A stretch of 64,000 bases of DNA. It comes from Dendrolimus kikuchii. Taxonomy: Eukaryota > Arthropoda > Insecta > Lepidoptera > Lasiocampidae. This document shows, in pieces, positions 33,520-44,192 of this stretch. The notes beneath the pieces are model-generated. The model was not told the origin of the DNA. It ran no database searches and worked only from the letters and a program-made list of their open reading frames with translations. The stretch spans positions 13,475,001-13,539,000 of the forward strand of contig CM034413.1 in the NCBI GenBank assembly GCA_019925095.2, written 5' to 3'. The position numbers and the translations under genes were made by a program. Every line of letters begins with the position of its first letter. The first letter of the stretch is position 1.

Positions 33520-33973
33520 TACATACATATATAACTTCACGCCAGTTCCCTTGCGGGGTAGGCACGAACAACAGAGCGCCATTTAGGCTTATTTTTACAC
33601 ACCTCACTTGCTTCTTTGACATTCATAACTCTCGTCATGCACGCTCGTCTGTTCTTAAGGCTCCTGACATCACCTTCTGCTAGTACACGATCAATTTGAT
33701 CATGAAAGGTGTGCCGTGGCTTTACACGACTTCTGCATCCGTCCACTTTTGCATTGTATATCTGTTTAGTCATTGTTTCCACATGCCCGAACCACCGGAG
33801 CATTCCTTTCCTTACCTTACCTTCACCCCGACACTCTCTGTCAGAGCAACTCTCTCTCTTACTTCGGTATTACGAACGCGGTCCGCGAGCGTCACTCCGC
33901 AGATTTTGCGCAGTGCTCGCATCTCGACCGCGTTTACTCTACTTTCATGCTCTCTCTTCCATACCCAACTCTC
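33520..33973 (-). mobile_element. Family A, copy A10 (long)
   Basis: Covers about 450 bases of the ORF 3' region. The minus-strand frame is broken: 33812-34027 and 33537-33803 lie in different frames, and an 8-residue deletion follows HVE. It joins directly to family G sequence at 33974. Confidence 0.88.
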
Positions 33974-34048
33974 ATAACTTTTCCTTCTATACTCCTTTAT
34001 TCTGACATGCATCCTCTGCCCCACCACAAATGACCTTCACACAATCTA
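33974..34048 (-). pseudogene. Family G RT tail, fragment
   Basis: CTGACATGCATCCTCTGCC and CCTTCACACAATC match the 3'-most part of 7255-7540. Confidence 0.5.
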
Positions 34049-34049
34049 A

Positions 34050-34102
34050 TAATAATAATCATAAAGTCCTTTATTTCCTCAAAAGATAACATATTATACA
34101 TT
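34050..34102 (-). mobile_element. LINE 3'-end fragment with (TTA)n tail
   Basis: On the minus strand GGAAATAAAGGACTTTATGA is followed by (TTA)n: a polyadenylation-like AATAAAG and a microsatellite tail. Confidence 0.45.
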
Positions 34103-34104
34103 CC

Positions 34105-34388
34105 ATCCGTGCAGGAACGGAGAAAGAATACAATTTCCTGCGTTGGGGCGGCCTGTCGTAAGAGGCGACAAAACAACCCACAGCCAGGTGGTAGGGCATT
34201 TGCCCGACTGGATGGTTACCACCGCTGGTCTTGAGTATGCCGCCATAACAGCCTTGAGTTACTCCCTTAAGAGAGCAGCAGCGCATTTGTAGCGCCTTTG
34301 GTGTTGTAAATGTCCATAGGCGATGGTAACCGCTTTACATCAAGTGGGCCGTCTGCCTGTCTGGTGAACTCCTGCAATAACAAAAAAA
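34105..34388 (+). mobile_element. Family B, copy 7 (internal deletion)
   Basis: About 35 bases missing between CCTTGAGTT and ACTCCCTTAAGAG. Tail CAATAACAAAAAAA. Confidence 0.85.
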
Positions 34389-34394
34389 CTAATA

Positions 34395-34641
34395 AAATAT
34401 TATTCTTCCTTAGCCTTTAAAGTACCACTTTGGGTATAGGCCTTCGCCAACGTTTTGCACTCTAATCTTGTCCTGCTCATCCAGTTTTGGCCAGCTGTTT
34501 TCTCGATATCGTCGACCCAGCATTCACTGGCTCGCCCTCTCTTTCTTTTCCCCACTGGTCCAGCTCATGTGGTGGTTACATTCGTCCATCTGTTGCCCAA
34601 GATTCGTGCTACATGTCCCGACCACCTCCACTTTAGACGTA
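34395..34641 (-). pseudogene. Another RTE-like reverse-transcriptase C-terminal tail
   Basis: Minus strand reads through ERASECWVDDIEKTAGQNW, TRLECKTLAKAY: the W-DDI-K-AG-NW and KA-Y spacing is common at the C-terminus of insect RTE/Jockey-type endonuclease-reverse transcriptases. Different from families A and G. Confidence 0.55.
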
Positions 34642-34771
34642 ACACAATCTACCATCTCTTTTTTGTACTATATTTACACTTGTATCCATCAATGTTACTA
34701 ATTTAACATTTCTTTTGTCACGTGACTTTCATCCCTCAATATTTCAATAACGGGTGCAACTTTCAATGATT
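34642..34771 (-). pseudogene. Family G RT tail, copy 4, split by A11
   Basis: CTTTTGTCACGTGACTTTCATCC-type block and GGGTGCAACTTTCAA; the other part is 35028-35070 (CATATGTAATTATTTCTCATC). Confidence 0.6.
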
Positions 34772-35015
34772 TCAACTTCACGCCAGTTCCCTTGCGGGGT
34801 AGGCACGAACAACAGAGCGCCATTTAGGCTTATTCTTACACACCTCACTTGCATCTTTGACATTCATAGCTCTTGTCATACACGCTCGTCTGTTCTTAAG
34901 GCTCCTGACATCAACTTCTGCTAGTACACGATCAATTTGATCATGGAAGGTGTGTCGTGGCCTTCCACGACTTCTGCATTCATCCACTTTTGCATTGTAT
35001 ATCTGTTTAGTCATT
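34772..35015 (-). mobile_element. Family A, copy A11, inserted in family G
   Basis: TSD CTTTCAATGATT at 34760-34771 and 35016-35027. It lacks the (TATG)n tail and starts directly at ACTTCACGCC, unlike almost all other copies. Confidence 0.92.
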
Positions 35016-35238
35016 CTTTCAATGATTCTCATATGTAATTATTTCTCATCTTATCCATTCTTCGCGCGTATTTCTATAGTTATAGAGAGAAAAAGTTTAT
35101 TTGAAATAATAGCGACGTGGTTATACTGCTTACATGTGGCTAGAAAAGTTAGTTATGTTAAAGTAATTGTAGTTAAGGTTGCCAACCGTGCTATAATATA
35201 TACTATCGTACTATATTTTAACCAATTAAATAATAAAT

Positions 35239-35471
35239 AAATCGGCAGACAAACACACACACTGTATATCCCCGAATTAAGCAAGTTACGCTTGTGTTAT
35301 GGGTAATATACAACGGACCACTCTGGGGCCGATCCCAGACACCCAGACCATAGTAAATAACGGAGAAAACTCGTTTCCGAAATTTACCATACCAGGAATC
35401 GAACCCGGAGCCACTGCGTAGCAGTGAGGTAAGCCGGCAAAGGCTTAGCCCACTCAACCACAGAGGCCGTT
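35239..35471 (-). mobile_element. Family L tRNA-derived SINE, copy 4 (full length)
   Basis: Minus strand: CGGCCTCTGTGGTTGAGTGG, GGGTTCGATTCC B box, then GCCCCAGAGTGGTCC, GTAACTTGCTTAATTCGG and a GTGTGTGTTTGTCTGCCGAT end. About 230 bases; the best copy for the family. Confidence 0.85.
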
Positions 35472-36417
35472 AATTGTACTATATTATAGAAAAATAATAT
35501 AGTACGAAATGTACTATATTTCCTTGTCACTCTTTTTGTTTAGATTCTTATGGTTGTTTTAAAAATAATAGATCTTTTCTGGCCAAAGCAAAAAGCAGTA
35601 ATAAATACACATGGAAAATATAATAATTAAATAAATAAAATATATAATAAATATTAAAAAATAAATGTGCACTCTTTTGTCACACAAATTTCCCAAAAGT
35701 ACTATATTTTTATGGTAAAAAAAAAACAAAAATACTATATTTTCTTCAAACAAAGGTGGCAGTAGTAGTGACATCACATATTTACATCAAGAAATGATTA
35801 AATTAAAACAGCAGTTCCGTAATTAGTTTTATTTCTATTTAAATTTATTTCTAATAATGTAAACACTATGCTCATACAGATATACTTGGAAATATTTTGG
35901 AGTTCCAATTTCGTGGTTTAAAGCTTAAATATAATTACATTTCGAAATGTGACGTCACGATTTTTAGGATTTGTCTGTCTGTCTGCTCTGTGAATTAAAG
36001 TTTGACATTTCCAAGAATTATGCCCACCTCATGACATATATAACGTTTTTAATGCAAGCGAAGCCGCGGCCAAGAGCTAGTATATAAAAACGGTGGATTT
36101 AACAATTACATTTCTGTTAGTATGAAGTAACTCGGTTAATTAAATTTTAAATTTTTCCTGCCTAGTTTTATACGTCTAGATATTTCTGGCAATGATGTAT
36201 GTACGATGTTGATATAATATCGAGTTTTTAGGACATTCTTTCTCGTGTGTTTGTTTACACTACGTTGCACTTGGACGAGATTTCTAAAATGTTTTAAATT
36301 TTGGTATTTTGCAATAGCTAAACAGTGCGTGCGGATAAGTTCTGTTAATTATATGATTTAGTTTGGGTATGAAAGAAGAATCTTCGTTATACCAGCTGGT
36401 CTATTCATACGTTGGTT
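35472..36417. other. Intron 2, AT-rich, nothing recognised
   Basis: Contains a GTCTGTCTGTCTGC and GCGAAGCCGCGGCCAAGAGC remnant of a CCGCGG-type short repeat at 35980-36080. No gene. Confidence 0.4.
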
Positions 36418-36684
36418 TTTAAATGCATGAGTTCAGCAGATAGACGGCCCACCCGATGGAAAGCGGTTACCATAGGCTGCCGCTCTTTAAACGGAGACTG
36501 GAAACTGGCCACTAATGCCGGAACACAATTCAAGGTTGTTATAGCAGCATACTCTCGACCAGGGGTGATAATAATGCAGACAGGCAAATATTCTACTCCA
36601 CCTGGCTGTGGGTGCTTTTGTCGCCTCTCGCGACCGGCCGCCCAACGTAGGAAGTCGTACTCTCTCTCCATTCCTGCAAGGATA
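36418..36684 (-). mobile_element. Family B, copy 8 (old, diverged)
   Basis: Keeps GTTCAGCAGATAGACGGCCC, CGGAGACTGGAAACTGGCC and CTCCATTCCTGCAAGGAT but has many substitutions and a deletion across the CACCAAAGGTG region. Confidence 0.8.
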
Positions 36685-36780
36685 AAAATACTATACTTAG
36701 ATATTGAGAACAACTTGGCTACGTAACACTTGTATAGCATTTTATAGAATCCCCGTATTTCAAAAGGTACTCAACGGTTT

Positions 36781-37090
36781 ATCTGTGCAGGACCGGAGAA
36801 AGAGTACAATTTCCTGCGACCGGGCGGCCTGTCGTAAGAGGCGACTTAACAACCCACAGCCAGGTGGTAGGGCATTTGCCCGACTGGATGGCTACCACCG
36901 CTGGTCTAAAGTATGTCGCCATAACAAACTAGAGTTGTGTTCCGGCATTAGTGACCAGGTTCCAGTCTCCTTTAAGAGAGCAGCAGCGCATTTGTAGCAA
37001 CTTTGGTGTTGCAAATGTCCATAGGCGATGTTAACCGCCTTCCATCAAGTGGGCCGTCTGTCTGTCTGCTTATCTCCTGCAATAAAAAAA
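36781..37090 (+). mobile_element. Family B, copy 9 (full length)
   Basis: Starts ATCTGTGCAGGACCGGAG. Flanked by ACGGTTTAT on the left and ACGGTTAT on the right of the poly(A), a possible imperfect TSD. Its right flank is shared with copy 13. Confidence 0.88.
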
Positions 37091-37404
37091 ACGGTTATTG
37101 TTCCAATCTATTTTCTTTGAAATTCTTTTTATAGCTCTCTATGCCCTCAATTTTTTTTAATCTGAAGGGTGAGCCCCGATAGGGTGGAGGAGCGAGATGG
37201 AATGCTCCTCCGTCTTAAAGGAAGATCTTTCAGCGAGGCTAATGTTGTTCCTCGCAAGCCTAGGCCCTGTTGTTATAGTTGAAATTTTGTATATATTCTT
37301 TGTATGTTTCGGGAAACGTTTGTGACATCAATTATTGCACAGCGCCATCTATTTGCTTCTAAGTGTTCCACTACAAATCGTCCACTTTATAATTTAATAG
37401 AAGC
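37091..37404 (+). repeat. About 310-base segment duplicated at 53689-53999
   Basis: From ACGGTTATTGTTCCAATC to TTAATAGAAGC. A handful of differences separate the two. Each copy sits immediately 3' of the poly(A) of a B element. Not coding. Confidence 0.9.
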
Positions 37405-37695
37405 ATAGATAGAATAACGATGACGGTACATGACAGACATGTCAGACAGATCATGGATACTTATGCTGAGCGTAGCAAAGCGCATTCTTACAGCACTCGA
37501 GACAGGAGAAAGCTTTCGGCTATATCATGCTCGCAAACTAAGATGAGCAAAACGCTGTGTGTAAAGGGTCCTTTAATTTACACTAGACTACCACTCAAAA
37601 TAAAAGAATCGCGAAGTCTCGGTTCTTTTAAGAAAATATTAACAAGTTATCTTATCGAGGAGACACCCTACTCGATAGAGACATTATTTAATTAA
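37405..37695 (+). pseudogene. C-terminal tail of a non-LTR reverse transcriptase
   Basis: 91-residue frame ending KGPLIYTRLPLKIKESRSLG, FKKILTSYLIEE. The LP..IK....FKK.L..YL pattern is the usual end of many insect LINE ORF2 proteins. No catalytic motif remains. Confidence 0.55.
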
Positions 37696-37929
37696 TATGT
37701 TTTTTTTTTAATGACAAATGTGATGTAATGATATGATGACGTGTGAGTGTATTTTATATTATTTTGTGATAATTGTACTAAATAAAACACTTACGCCTTA
37801 CTTACAGTTTTATAAATTACATGAAACTGAAAAGGAACTAATTAGGATTTTTTAATTATTTTAGTTCGAAAATTTGAAAAGAAAGTAAATTATTTGTTTT
37901 AGTATAAGTCGTATCTAAATCAGCTGATC

Positions 37930-37990
37930 TTTGTGCGTACTACTCCAGTTGTTTTTTTTATTAGTTTCAATGTACAGACACGGCGTGTTT
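37930..37990 (+). repeat. Family S terminal fragment
   Basis: CTCCAGTTGTTTTTTTTATTAG-like and TTCAATGTACAGACACGGCG match the 3' ends of S copies at 46014 and 57404. Confidence 0.5.
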
Positions 37991-38006
37991 GAATTTTATA
38001 ATATGA

Positions 38007-38472
38007 CTAGCTGACGCGGCAAACGTTGTTTCGCTATATAAATTATATCTAGTGAATGTTTTGGTAGTTAAATATAAAATAATTAACTTATTGTTCTCAT
38101 CTCAACTCTGTGCTGTTTGCTGGGTGAGCAGTGACAACGGTAGACGCCTGGCGGGGATGACTGATCGATTGATAATTGATCAGCTATCGATCACTGACAG
38201 TTGAAGATTATTACAGGCCTAATATCGCTATTAAAAATGAGGGTTGACGGTAGAAGGGTGAAAATCAGGGGTTATTTTTATTTTTAATGCCAAAAAAATG
38301 GTCAAAAAATTAAATTGGGGGGGGGGGGCACCTTTATCACTTAGGGGTATAAAAAATAGTTTAAGATCTATTCTGAGATATACACAAATAATTTCATAAA
38401 AATCGGTCCATCTGTCTCGGAAAAGTTTGGTTACAAACACTGTGACATGAGAATTTTATATATATATAAGAT
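38007..38472 (+). repeat. Family R repeat, copy 1
   Basis: Starts GACTAGCTGACGCGGCAAAC and ends ATTTTATATATATATAAG. The inverse copy is 44472-44952. Contains a G10 run at about 38319 and a short inverted repeat around TGATCGATTGATAATTGATC. Confidence 0.65.
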
Positions 38473-38865
38473 AGACACGTAAGAACAATCTGGTGGCGCC
38501 ATCTGCGATTGCAGTGTGTTACGATTTACGTTTTTATTCAGTGACTTTTTATTCCTTCCCATTATTTCTTCTGTTATTAGTCATCGGTGGATGTTTTACC
38601 AATAAACATTTATCAGTATAGTAGAAGTATTACAATGTGTGTCGTGTGAGGCGGGTCGTATAGTTACGATAATGCGTGACCTCTGCGTTCCTCGGAAGCG
38701 CGTCTCGAACGCGGCCGGTCGGCATTAAATAGTTTCATTGGGCTTGTTTTTAATGAACGATTCTATTGAATGTTTGGCTCGATTGAGTGAGGTACGTCTG
38801 TCTAGTCCAGCAAAACTTCCATTCTTCGTATACGAAGAAAAAATAATAAATATTGCGAATTTGGC
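38473..38865. other. Intron 2, nothing recognised
   Basis: No family match; no exon-like frame. Confidence 0.4.
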
Positions 38866-39005
38866 AAACAGCCAGACGGCCATGATAATATGATGATGAA
38901 GAGTGGTTACCGTCACCTACAGACGTTGGCAACACCAGGGTTGAAGCCGAAGCGTTGCCAGCCTTTAGGATGCGACCTATCCCATCCCAGGGAACGGAGA
39001 CATAG
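38866..39005 (-). repeat. Old relative of family B
   Basis: Minus strand has GGTGTTGCCAACGTCTGTAG and GACGGTAACCACTC, parallel to B's GGTGTTGCAAATGTCCATAG and GATGGTAACCGCTTT. A second old relative is at 45745. Confidence 0.5.
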
Positions 39006-39096
39006 GCCATCGGAATTCTCACTGATAGCAAATTCAAATTCATTTATTTATTTGCTTAAAACATGATTCATAAATTTGATTCCAATACTTCTATGT

Positions 39097-39395
39097 ACAT
39101 ACATACATAACTTCACGCCAGTTCCCTTGCGGGGTAGGCACGAACAACAGAGTGCCATTTAGGCTTATTCTTACACACCTCACTTGCTTCTTTGACATTC
39201 ATAGCTCTTGTCATGCACGCTCGTCTGTTCTTAAGGCTCCTGACATCACCTTCTGCTAGTACACGATCAATTTGATCATGGAAGGTGTGTCGTGGCCTTC
39301 CACGACTTCTGCATCCATCCACGTTTGCATTGTGTATCTGTTTAGTCATTCTTTCATCATGCATTCTTTCCACATGCATTCTTTCCACATGCCCG
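39097..39395 (-). mobile_element. Family A, copy A12
   Basis: 103-residue minus-strand frame. TSD ATACTTCTATGT (39085-39096 and 39396-39407). A 15-base tandem duplication (CATGCATTCTTTCCA) near the 5' break gives the protein a repeated RMHVE segment. Confidence 0.92.
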
Positions 39396-39407
39396 ATACT
39401 TCTATGT

Positions 39408-39919
39408 GACAGTATAAATAACATGCTAAACGCGATTCGAGTCTTTTCTTCTTCCTTTTAAGATGCAATACGTTATAATATATTGAACTCGTGGAAATAA
39501 ATTGATCATGGTTTCTGTAAATAAAGACCACAAGTAAAACTAAGCAATTAATAAAGTCCGGCAAGACTGTTGGATTGTTCACCAAAGGACTTTGAACTGA
39601 GTAACTAAGACTTGTTGGAATGTTACAACAATAATGAAATGCCAAATTAAACACGCCGTTTAAACCTCGCCATAGTCATGCGTGACAATTGCAAGAAAAA
39701 TAGTAATGCACTAATTAAGCTCTCATTTCTTTATTCTTGATTGTACACAAAGAGTTATAATACATACAATATTATATAATAGTGGTGATGTACAAAGGCG
39801 AGCTTAATAACCCTAAAAGACTATTCTTCCAGGAAACCTATGAGCCTAGCGAGATGGGGAGTAGCAAAAGGCAGGGTTGTGTACATTAAAATATTTTACG
39901 ATTTAACTATGTAACATAT
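39408..39919. other. Intron 2, nothing recognised
   Basis: No family match; no exon-like frame. Confidence 0.4.
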
Positions 39920-40429
39920 TGTTACAACTCTAGCGGGACTCGAATTAAAATGCCGTTGGAATTATTATAGAGTTTATTAGAACTATACAAACACGTATAA
40001 CACAGGTACAAATATAACCGAACACAACAAGTCCAAACGTAATGCAGAAGGTCGTAATTCAATAAAACGCGCAAAGTCCGTCACTAATAGATTCTCGAAT
40101 GTACACACGTCTCGCCTTGATCGTGGTTCTCGCTCGACTGCCCCCTCTCCCCATCAGGCCGTCGTTTTATACCTCACAAATACAAATGTGCCCGTATCGT
40201 AGTCGACGTAATCCGCAACACCTGGCTAATGATTCGGCCGCAAGCGGCCATAAACGAGTACAATAAAACAATGGGCTGTTCTCTAGAAACGTATGCCATA
40301 AATAAATAAGTAGACAAAGGAAGACGATCATAAGAGAATTTCAATTAGTTCAAATGTCGACAGGTAATAAGATGTGTTTTTACAGATATGCAGGTGGAAT
40401 TTGTTTTTGTCGGAACCTAAGTTGTAACA
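39920..40429 (-). mobile_element. Family F solo LTR, copy LTR3 (510 bases)
   Basis: TGTTACAACTCTAGCGGG..GTTGTAACA with ATAT on each side (39916-39919, 40430-40433). The most diverged copy in its middle part. Confidence 0.85.
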
Positions 40430-40523
40430 ATATAATAAAAACAGATTTACAAAAATAAATTATATACAAGATACACTTAGATACATACATATATAATGTA
40501 ATGTATAAACATATAAGGATAAT

Positions 40524-40829
40524 AAAACTACGTTTTAACGGTTTTAAGCGCGGTAATTTTATTTGATTTATTTAATTATAATTTTTTTAAATTTTGTTAA
40601 TTTTAAATTAAAATTTTAAATTTGAATTTAAAATTAACAAGTTGGCGGTAGGCTAAATAAAACTTTAACGATACTCGTTGACACTTGACATCTTTGTCTT
40701 CCGTGATCACGGCCACTGAAAAGTGGCCGAAACGTCGGAAAAACCAATATCAAATAAAATTATCGCGCTTAAAACCGTTAAAACGTAGTGTTATTATGCA
40801 TACAAGTCGCGAAAACTTAAGAAAATATT
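40524..40829 (-). mobile_element. Family I foldback element, copy I2
   Basis: TSD ATATAAGGATAAT (40511-40523 and 40830-40842). Opposite orientation to I3: the unique end (TCGCGAAAACTTAAGAAAAT) lies on the right. The right arm and the GGCCACTGAAAAGTGGCC hairpin are intact; the inner left arm is replaced by an A/T-rich palindromic tract. Confidence 0.85.
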
Positions 40830-40842
40830 ATATAAGGATAAT

Positions 40843-41131
40843 TTCATTTTCATAGTCCAGAGTTACGAGTTCCATCGATGTCATGCACCCGGCAATAAAT
40901 ATGACAGATCCATTGATCTCCACCGATATGTCAGTTGATATCATACTGTATTTTACTATATACATAGTTCGAAATGCCGGCATTGAGGGCGGTCGGGGCT
41001 GTGTGACCATTATACGCGTGACCTGCCCTGTCACATACCGTTCTGTTTAATCATCCATCAGTTGCATATTTCTGTTCTTATACTTGTATGTATTATATGA
41101 GGCCATGAGGCGTCCTAGCCTGTCGAACTTA
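40843..41131. other. Intron 2, unassigned
   Basis: Nothing recognised. Confidence 0.35.
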
Positions 41132-41372
41132 TATAAACCTTCTGCCCGCAACTTCGGCCGCGTGGAATAGTTAAAAAAAACTCCGATTTTGAAACATTCT
41201 TCATTGGTGCTCCGCTCCTATTGGTGTTAGCGTGATGATATATAGCCTGTAGTCTTCCCCGATAAATGGGCTATCTAACACTGAAAGAATGTTTCAAATC
41301 AGACCAGTAGTTCTTGACCTTAGCGCGTTCAAGCAAACAAACAAACTCTTCAGCTTTATATATTATAAGATA
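41132..41372 (+). repeat. Family C repeat, copy 2
   Basis: CGCAACTTCGGCCGCGTGG head, an extra ACATTCTTCATTGGTGCTCC segment absent from copy 1, then the shared core and CAGCTTTATATATTATAAGA. Confidence 0.75.
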
Positions 41373-41479
41373 GTATAAGATTTGAATTAGGTTAAGTACA
41401 ATATGCATTGTCTACCACATCATATCACGTCTGTCTCACATAGTAGTAGGCAGAGACGAGGGGTTTCCACTTGCTACGA

Positions 41480-41700
41480 CGGCCTCTGTTGTTGAGCGGG
41501 CTAAGTCTTTTCCGGCTTACCTCATTGCAACGCAAAGTCTCCGAGTTCGATTCTTGGTATTGTAAATTTTGTAAACGCATTTTCTCCGTTATTTACTATA
41601 GTCTGGGTGTCTGGGAATCGGCCCCAGAGTAATTCGTTGTATATCACCCATAACACAAGCGTAACTTGCTTAATTTGGGAATATACAATATGTGTGTTTG
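41480..41700 (+). mobile_element. Family L tRNA-derived SINE, copy 5
   Basis: GACGGCCTCTGTTGTTGAGC, GAGTTCGATTCTTGG, AACACAAGCGTAACTTGC and ACAATATGTGTGTTTG. It fuses directly to family M sequence. Confidence 0.8.
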
Positions 41701-41855
41701 TATGTCTCAGAGACCACGGACCATAAAACTGGATCCGGAATTTTGGAGGGCTTGCGTGGTGCCATGAGAAGGCGAACACGTAGAGGCCCCTTGACAAATT
41801 TAATCTAAATGTGGCGTGACAGTGACCGGCGATTATCCCTGTCTGCACTATATAT
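41701..41855. repeat. Family M segment, copy 2
   Basis: Matches 1073-1245. GACCACGGACCATAAAACTG to GATTATCCCTGTCTGC. Confidence 0.65.
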
Positions 41856-41876
41856 ATTGTTATTATAATTATATTC

Positions 41877-42189
41877 AAAGGAAGGAATGCTCCGGTGGTT
41901 CCGGCATGTGGAAAGAATGCATGATGAAAGAATGATTAAATAGATATACAATGCAAAAGTGGACGGATGCAGAAGTCGTGGAAGGCCACGACACACCTTC
42001 CATGATCAAATTGATCGTGTACTAGCAGAAGGTGATGTCAGGAGCCTTAAGCACAGACGAGCGTGCATGACAAGAGCTATGAATGTCAAAGAAGCAAGTG
42101 AGGTGTGTAAGAATAAGCCCGAATGGCGCTTTGTTGTTCGTGCCTACTGTGCAAGGGAACTGGCGTGAAGTTATGTATGCATGTATGTA
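41877..42189 (+). mobile_element. Family A, copy A13
   Basis: Frame broken by a TAG shortly after GATTAAATAG (41940s), then open for 69 residues to the stop. No clear TSD. Confidence 0.88.
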
Positions 42190-42736
42190 AAAAATACTGC
42201 TGTGCTTATTTTTTTTTAAAGCTTTAAGATTTAAATATGAAGACAAGTTTTTTTTGCTGGTCGTATTGCCGGCGGGAGTTTTTTGCTGCTTCTTCTTCTG
42301 CTCAAACAGCGATAGCACGTTTCGAAGCAGTGTACATAGAATAGGAAGTAGATTTAAATTTTAACTTATACGTGAAACTTATAAATTTCTTGATTTATTG
42401 AATACATTTTAGATCAGAACTCAATTCATAATATGCCACGTTAGACGTTTCTATGTGTTTTTATATGAAAGCCAAATCTTGATAGAAAATAGAAACAGGT
42501 GATGAAGAAACTGTGAAATTTGATTCGTTTCATTATCAAAGGCGTCGTAGTACGTTGCCCAAGTTCTGAGCTCGTCTCGAATTACGTTGCACAACAATAT
42601 CAGATATATTCATAATATGAGATGACAGAAGTTTAAATTTGTGACCTCCAAAGTTTTTAGTGAACCAAATCAAATTACTCGCGTTCGTATTCGTTGCCCT
42701 GAAAGAAATAGTACTAAGCATCATGTAATCATAACA
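42190..42736. other. Intron 2, nothing recognised
   Basis: No family match; no exon-like frame. Confidence 0.4.
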
Positions 42737-42778
42737 ATGATGAACGTCCCACTGTTGGGCTCGGGCCTTCTGTTTTTA
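42737..42778 (-). mobile_element. Family H SINE, tail fragment
   Basis: GAACGTCCCACTGTTGGGCTC on the plus strand is the complement of the GAGCCCAGCAGTGGGAC end of family H. Confidence 0.5.
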
Positions 42779-42788
42779 AAAGAAAGAA

Positions 42789-42946
42789 CAGAAGGTGATG
42801 TCAGGAGCCTTAAGAACAGACGAGCGTGCATGACAAGAGTTATGAATGTCAAAGAAGCAAGTGAGCTGTGTAAGAATAAACCTAAATGGCGCTCTGTTGT
42901 TCGTGCCTACCCCGCAAGGGAACTGGCGAGAAGTTATGTATGTATA
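42789..42946 (+). mobile_element. Family A, copy A14 (short)
   Basis: Begins CAGAAGGTGATGTCAGG, almost exactly where A9 begins. The stop codon TGA is changed (GGCGAGAAG), so the frame reads on into the tail. Confidence 0.88.
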
Positions 42947-43055
42947 TATATAACAGTATACCCGTCGTCACACTTGTTTTTTTTTCTTTATTGTCAGCAT
43001 TGTTGTTTCTAACAGGGGGATGGTCAGAGTCGTTGGCACTACACTTTTCAACTCA

Positions 43056-43111
43056 TACATACATGCATACATACATAACTTCATGCCAGTTCCCTTGCGG
43101 GGTAGGCACGA
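43056..43111 (-). mobile_element. Family A, copy A15 (56 bases only)
   Basis: Only the last 30 or so bases of the element plus tail, flanked by ACTTTTCAACTCA (43043-43055) and ACTTTTCAGCTCA (43112-43124). Confidence 0.85.
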
Positions 43112-43186
43112 ACTTTTCAGCTCACTGACTTTAAACAATATTGAAAAAAATCCTTATAATTACTACACATTACATATCTGTATATT

Positions 43187-43521
43187 AATATGTGAAGCAA
43201 AAACTTTGTACCCCGTTTTACAAAAATTGCGTGGACGGAGGAGTATGAAATTTCGCACACTTATAGTTTATATAGAGAAGGAGTGCAGATATTAATAAAT
43301 TATTTAAATTATGCATAAGAAATACATTAAATCAATAAATAAAAAAATTACACACACTACCATGTATTTGACACACACACGCATATATACTCTTTTGTTT
43401 ATTGTTCAAGTCAAATCAACAGTGTAGCCTTGGCGAAATCTGTGATCATAGAAGTATAGTCTTTGACCTTAATTATTATGCTCTTATTTCGACCACGGGC
43501 GACCACTAGTATAGATAATAT
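43187..43521 (+). repeat. Family K repeat, copy 2 (full length)
   Basis: TATGTGAAGCAAAAACTTTG to GCGACCACTAGTATAGAT. Includes CAGTGTAGCCTTGGCGAAAT. About 335 bases; no frame. Confidence 0.75.
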
Positions 43522-43561
43522 TGTATATTATAATAGGTAAATATATCATGTCACGCTTGTT

Positions 43562-43768
43562 TAAAGCGGATTAGCGGATTTGACATATCAGTTATCTCGA
43601 TGTGCAGGTGTCATCACGATGCTTCCCTTCACCATTAGACGTGTTAATCATAACAATATGCAAATTAAGTCAGTAAACGATACAAGTGGTGCATGCTTTT
43701 GGCTAGGATTCGCACCCGCACACATTGAGTTTGGGGCGTGAGGTCTAACCGCTAAGCTATTGCGGTTT
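43562..43768 (-). mobile_element. Family H tRNA-derived SINE, copy 6
   Basis: Minus strand head AATAGCTTAGCGGTTAGACC and GGGTGCGAATCC B-box variant. The 3' third is lost. Confidence 0.75.
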
Positions 43769-43799
43769 TTTGCAAGTATGATATCGCCCATTATTTTTT

Positions 43800-44192
43800 A
43801 TTATTGTTCGAAAACAGCAGACAGGCTGACGGTCAATATCATGGTTTCCGTTGCTTATGGACATTTGCAACACCAGAGGTCTTACGAATAAGCTGCCGTC
43901 CATGAAGGGGCGAACTGGAACCTGGCCACTGATGCCGGAACACAACTCAAGACTCAAGGGTTCTTATGGCGGCATACTTTAGACCGGGGTGGTAATATAG
44001 TCTGTAAACCATCTCGGTTAAATATTAAATAAATCTATTAATATTTATTTAACCAAGACTGATTTAATATGAATTTTGGAGACTACAGATAATTAGACCA
44101 TCGTTCGAATGGAACTTGCCTCGTGCTGGCATGTTTTATATGGCCACGCCCGGCCGCAGGAATTTGTATTTTTTCTCTGTTCTAACACGAAT
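43800..44192 (-). mobile_element. Family B, copy 10 (old, interrupted)
   Basis: Homology from 43808 to 43995 and again 44144-44192 (GCCGCAGGAATTTGTATTTT); about 150 bases of AT-rich sequence in between replace the middle. Confidence 0.7.
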
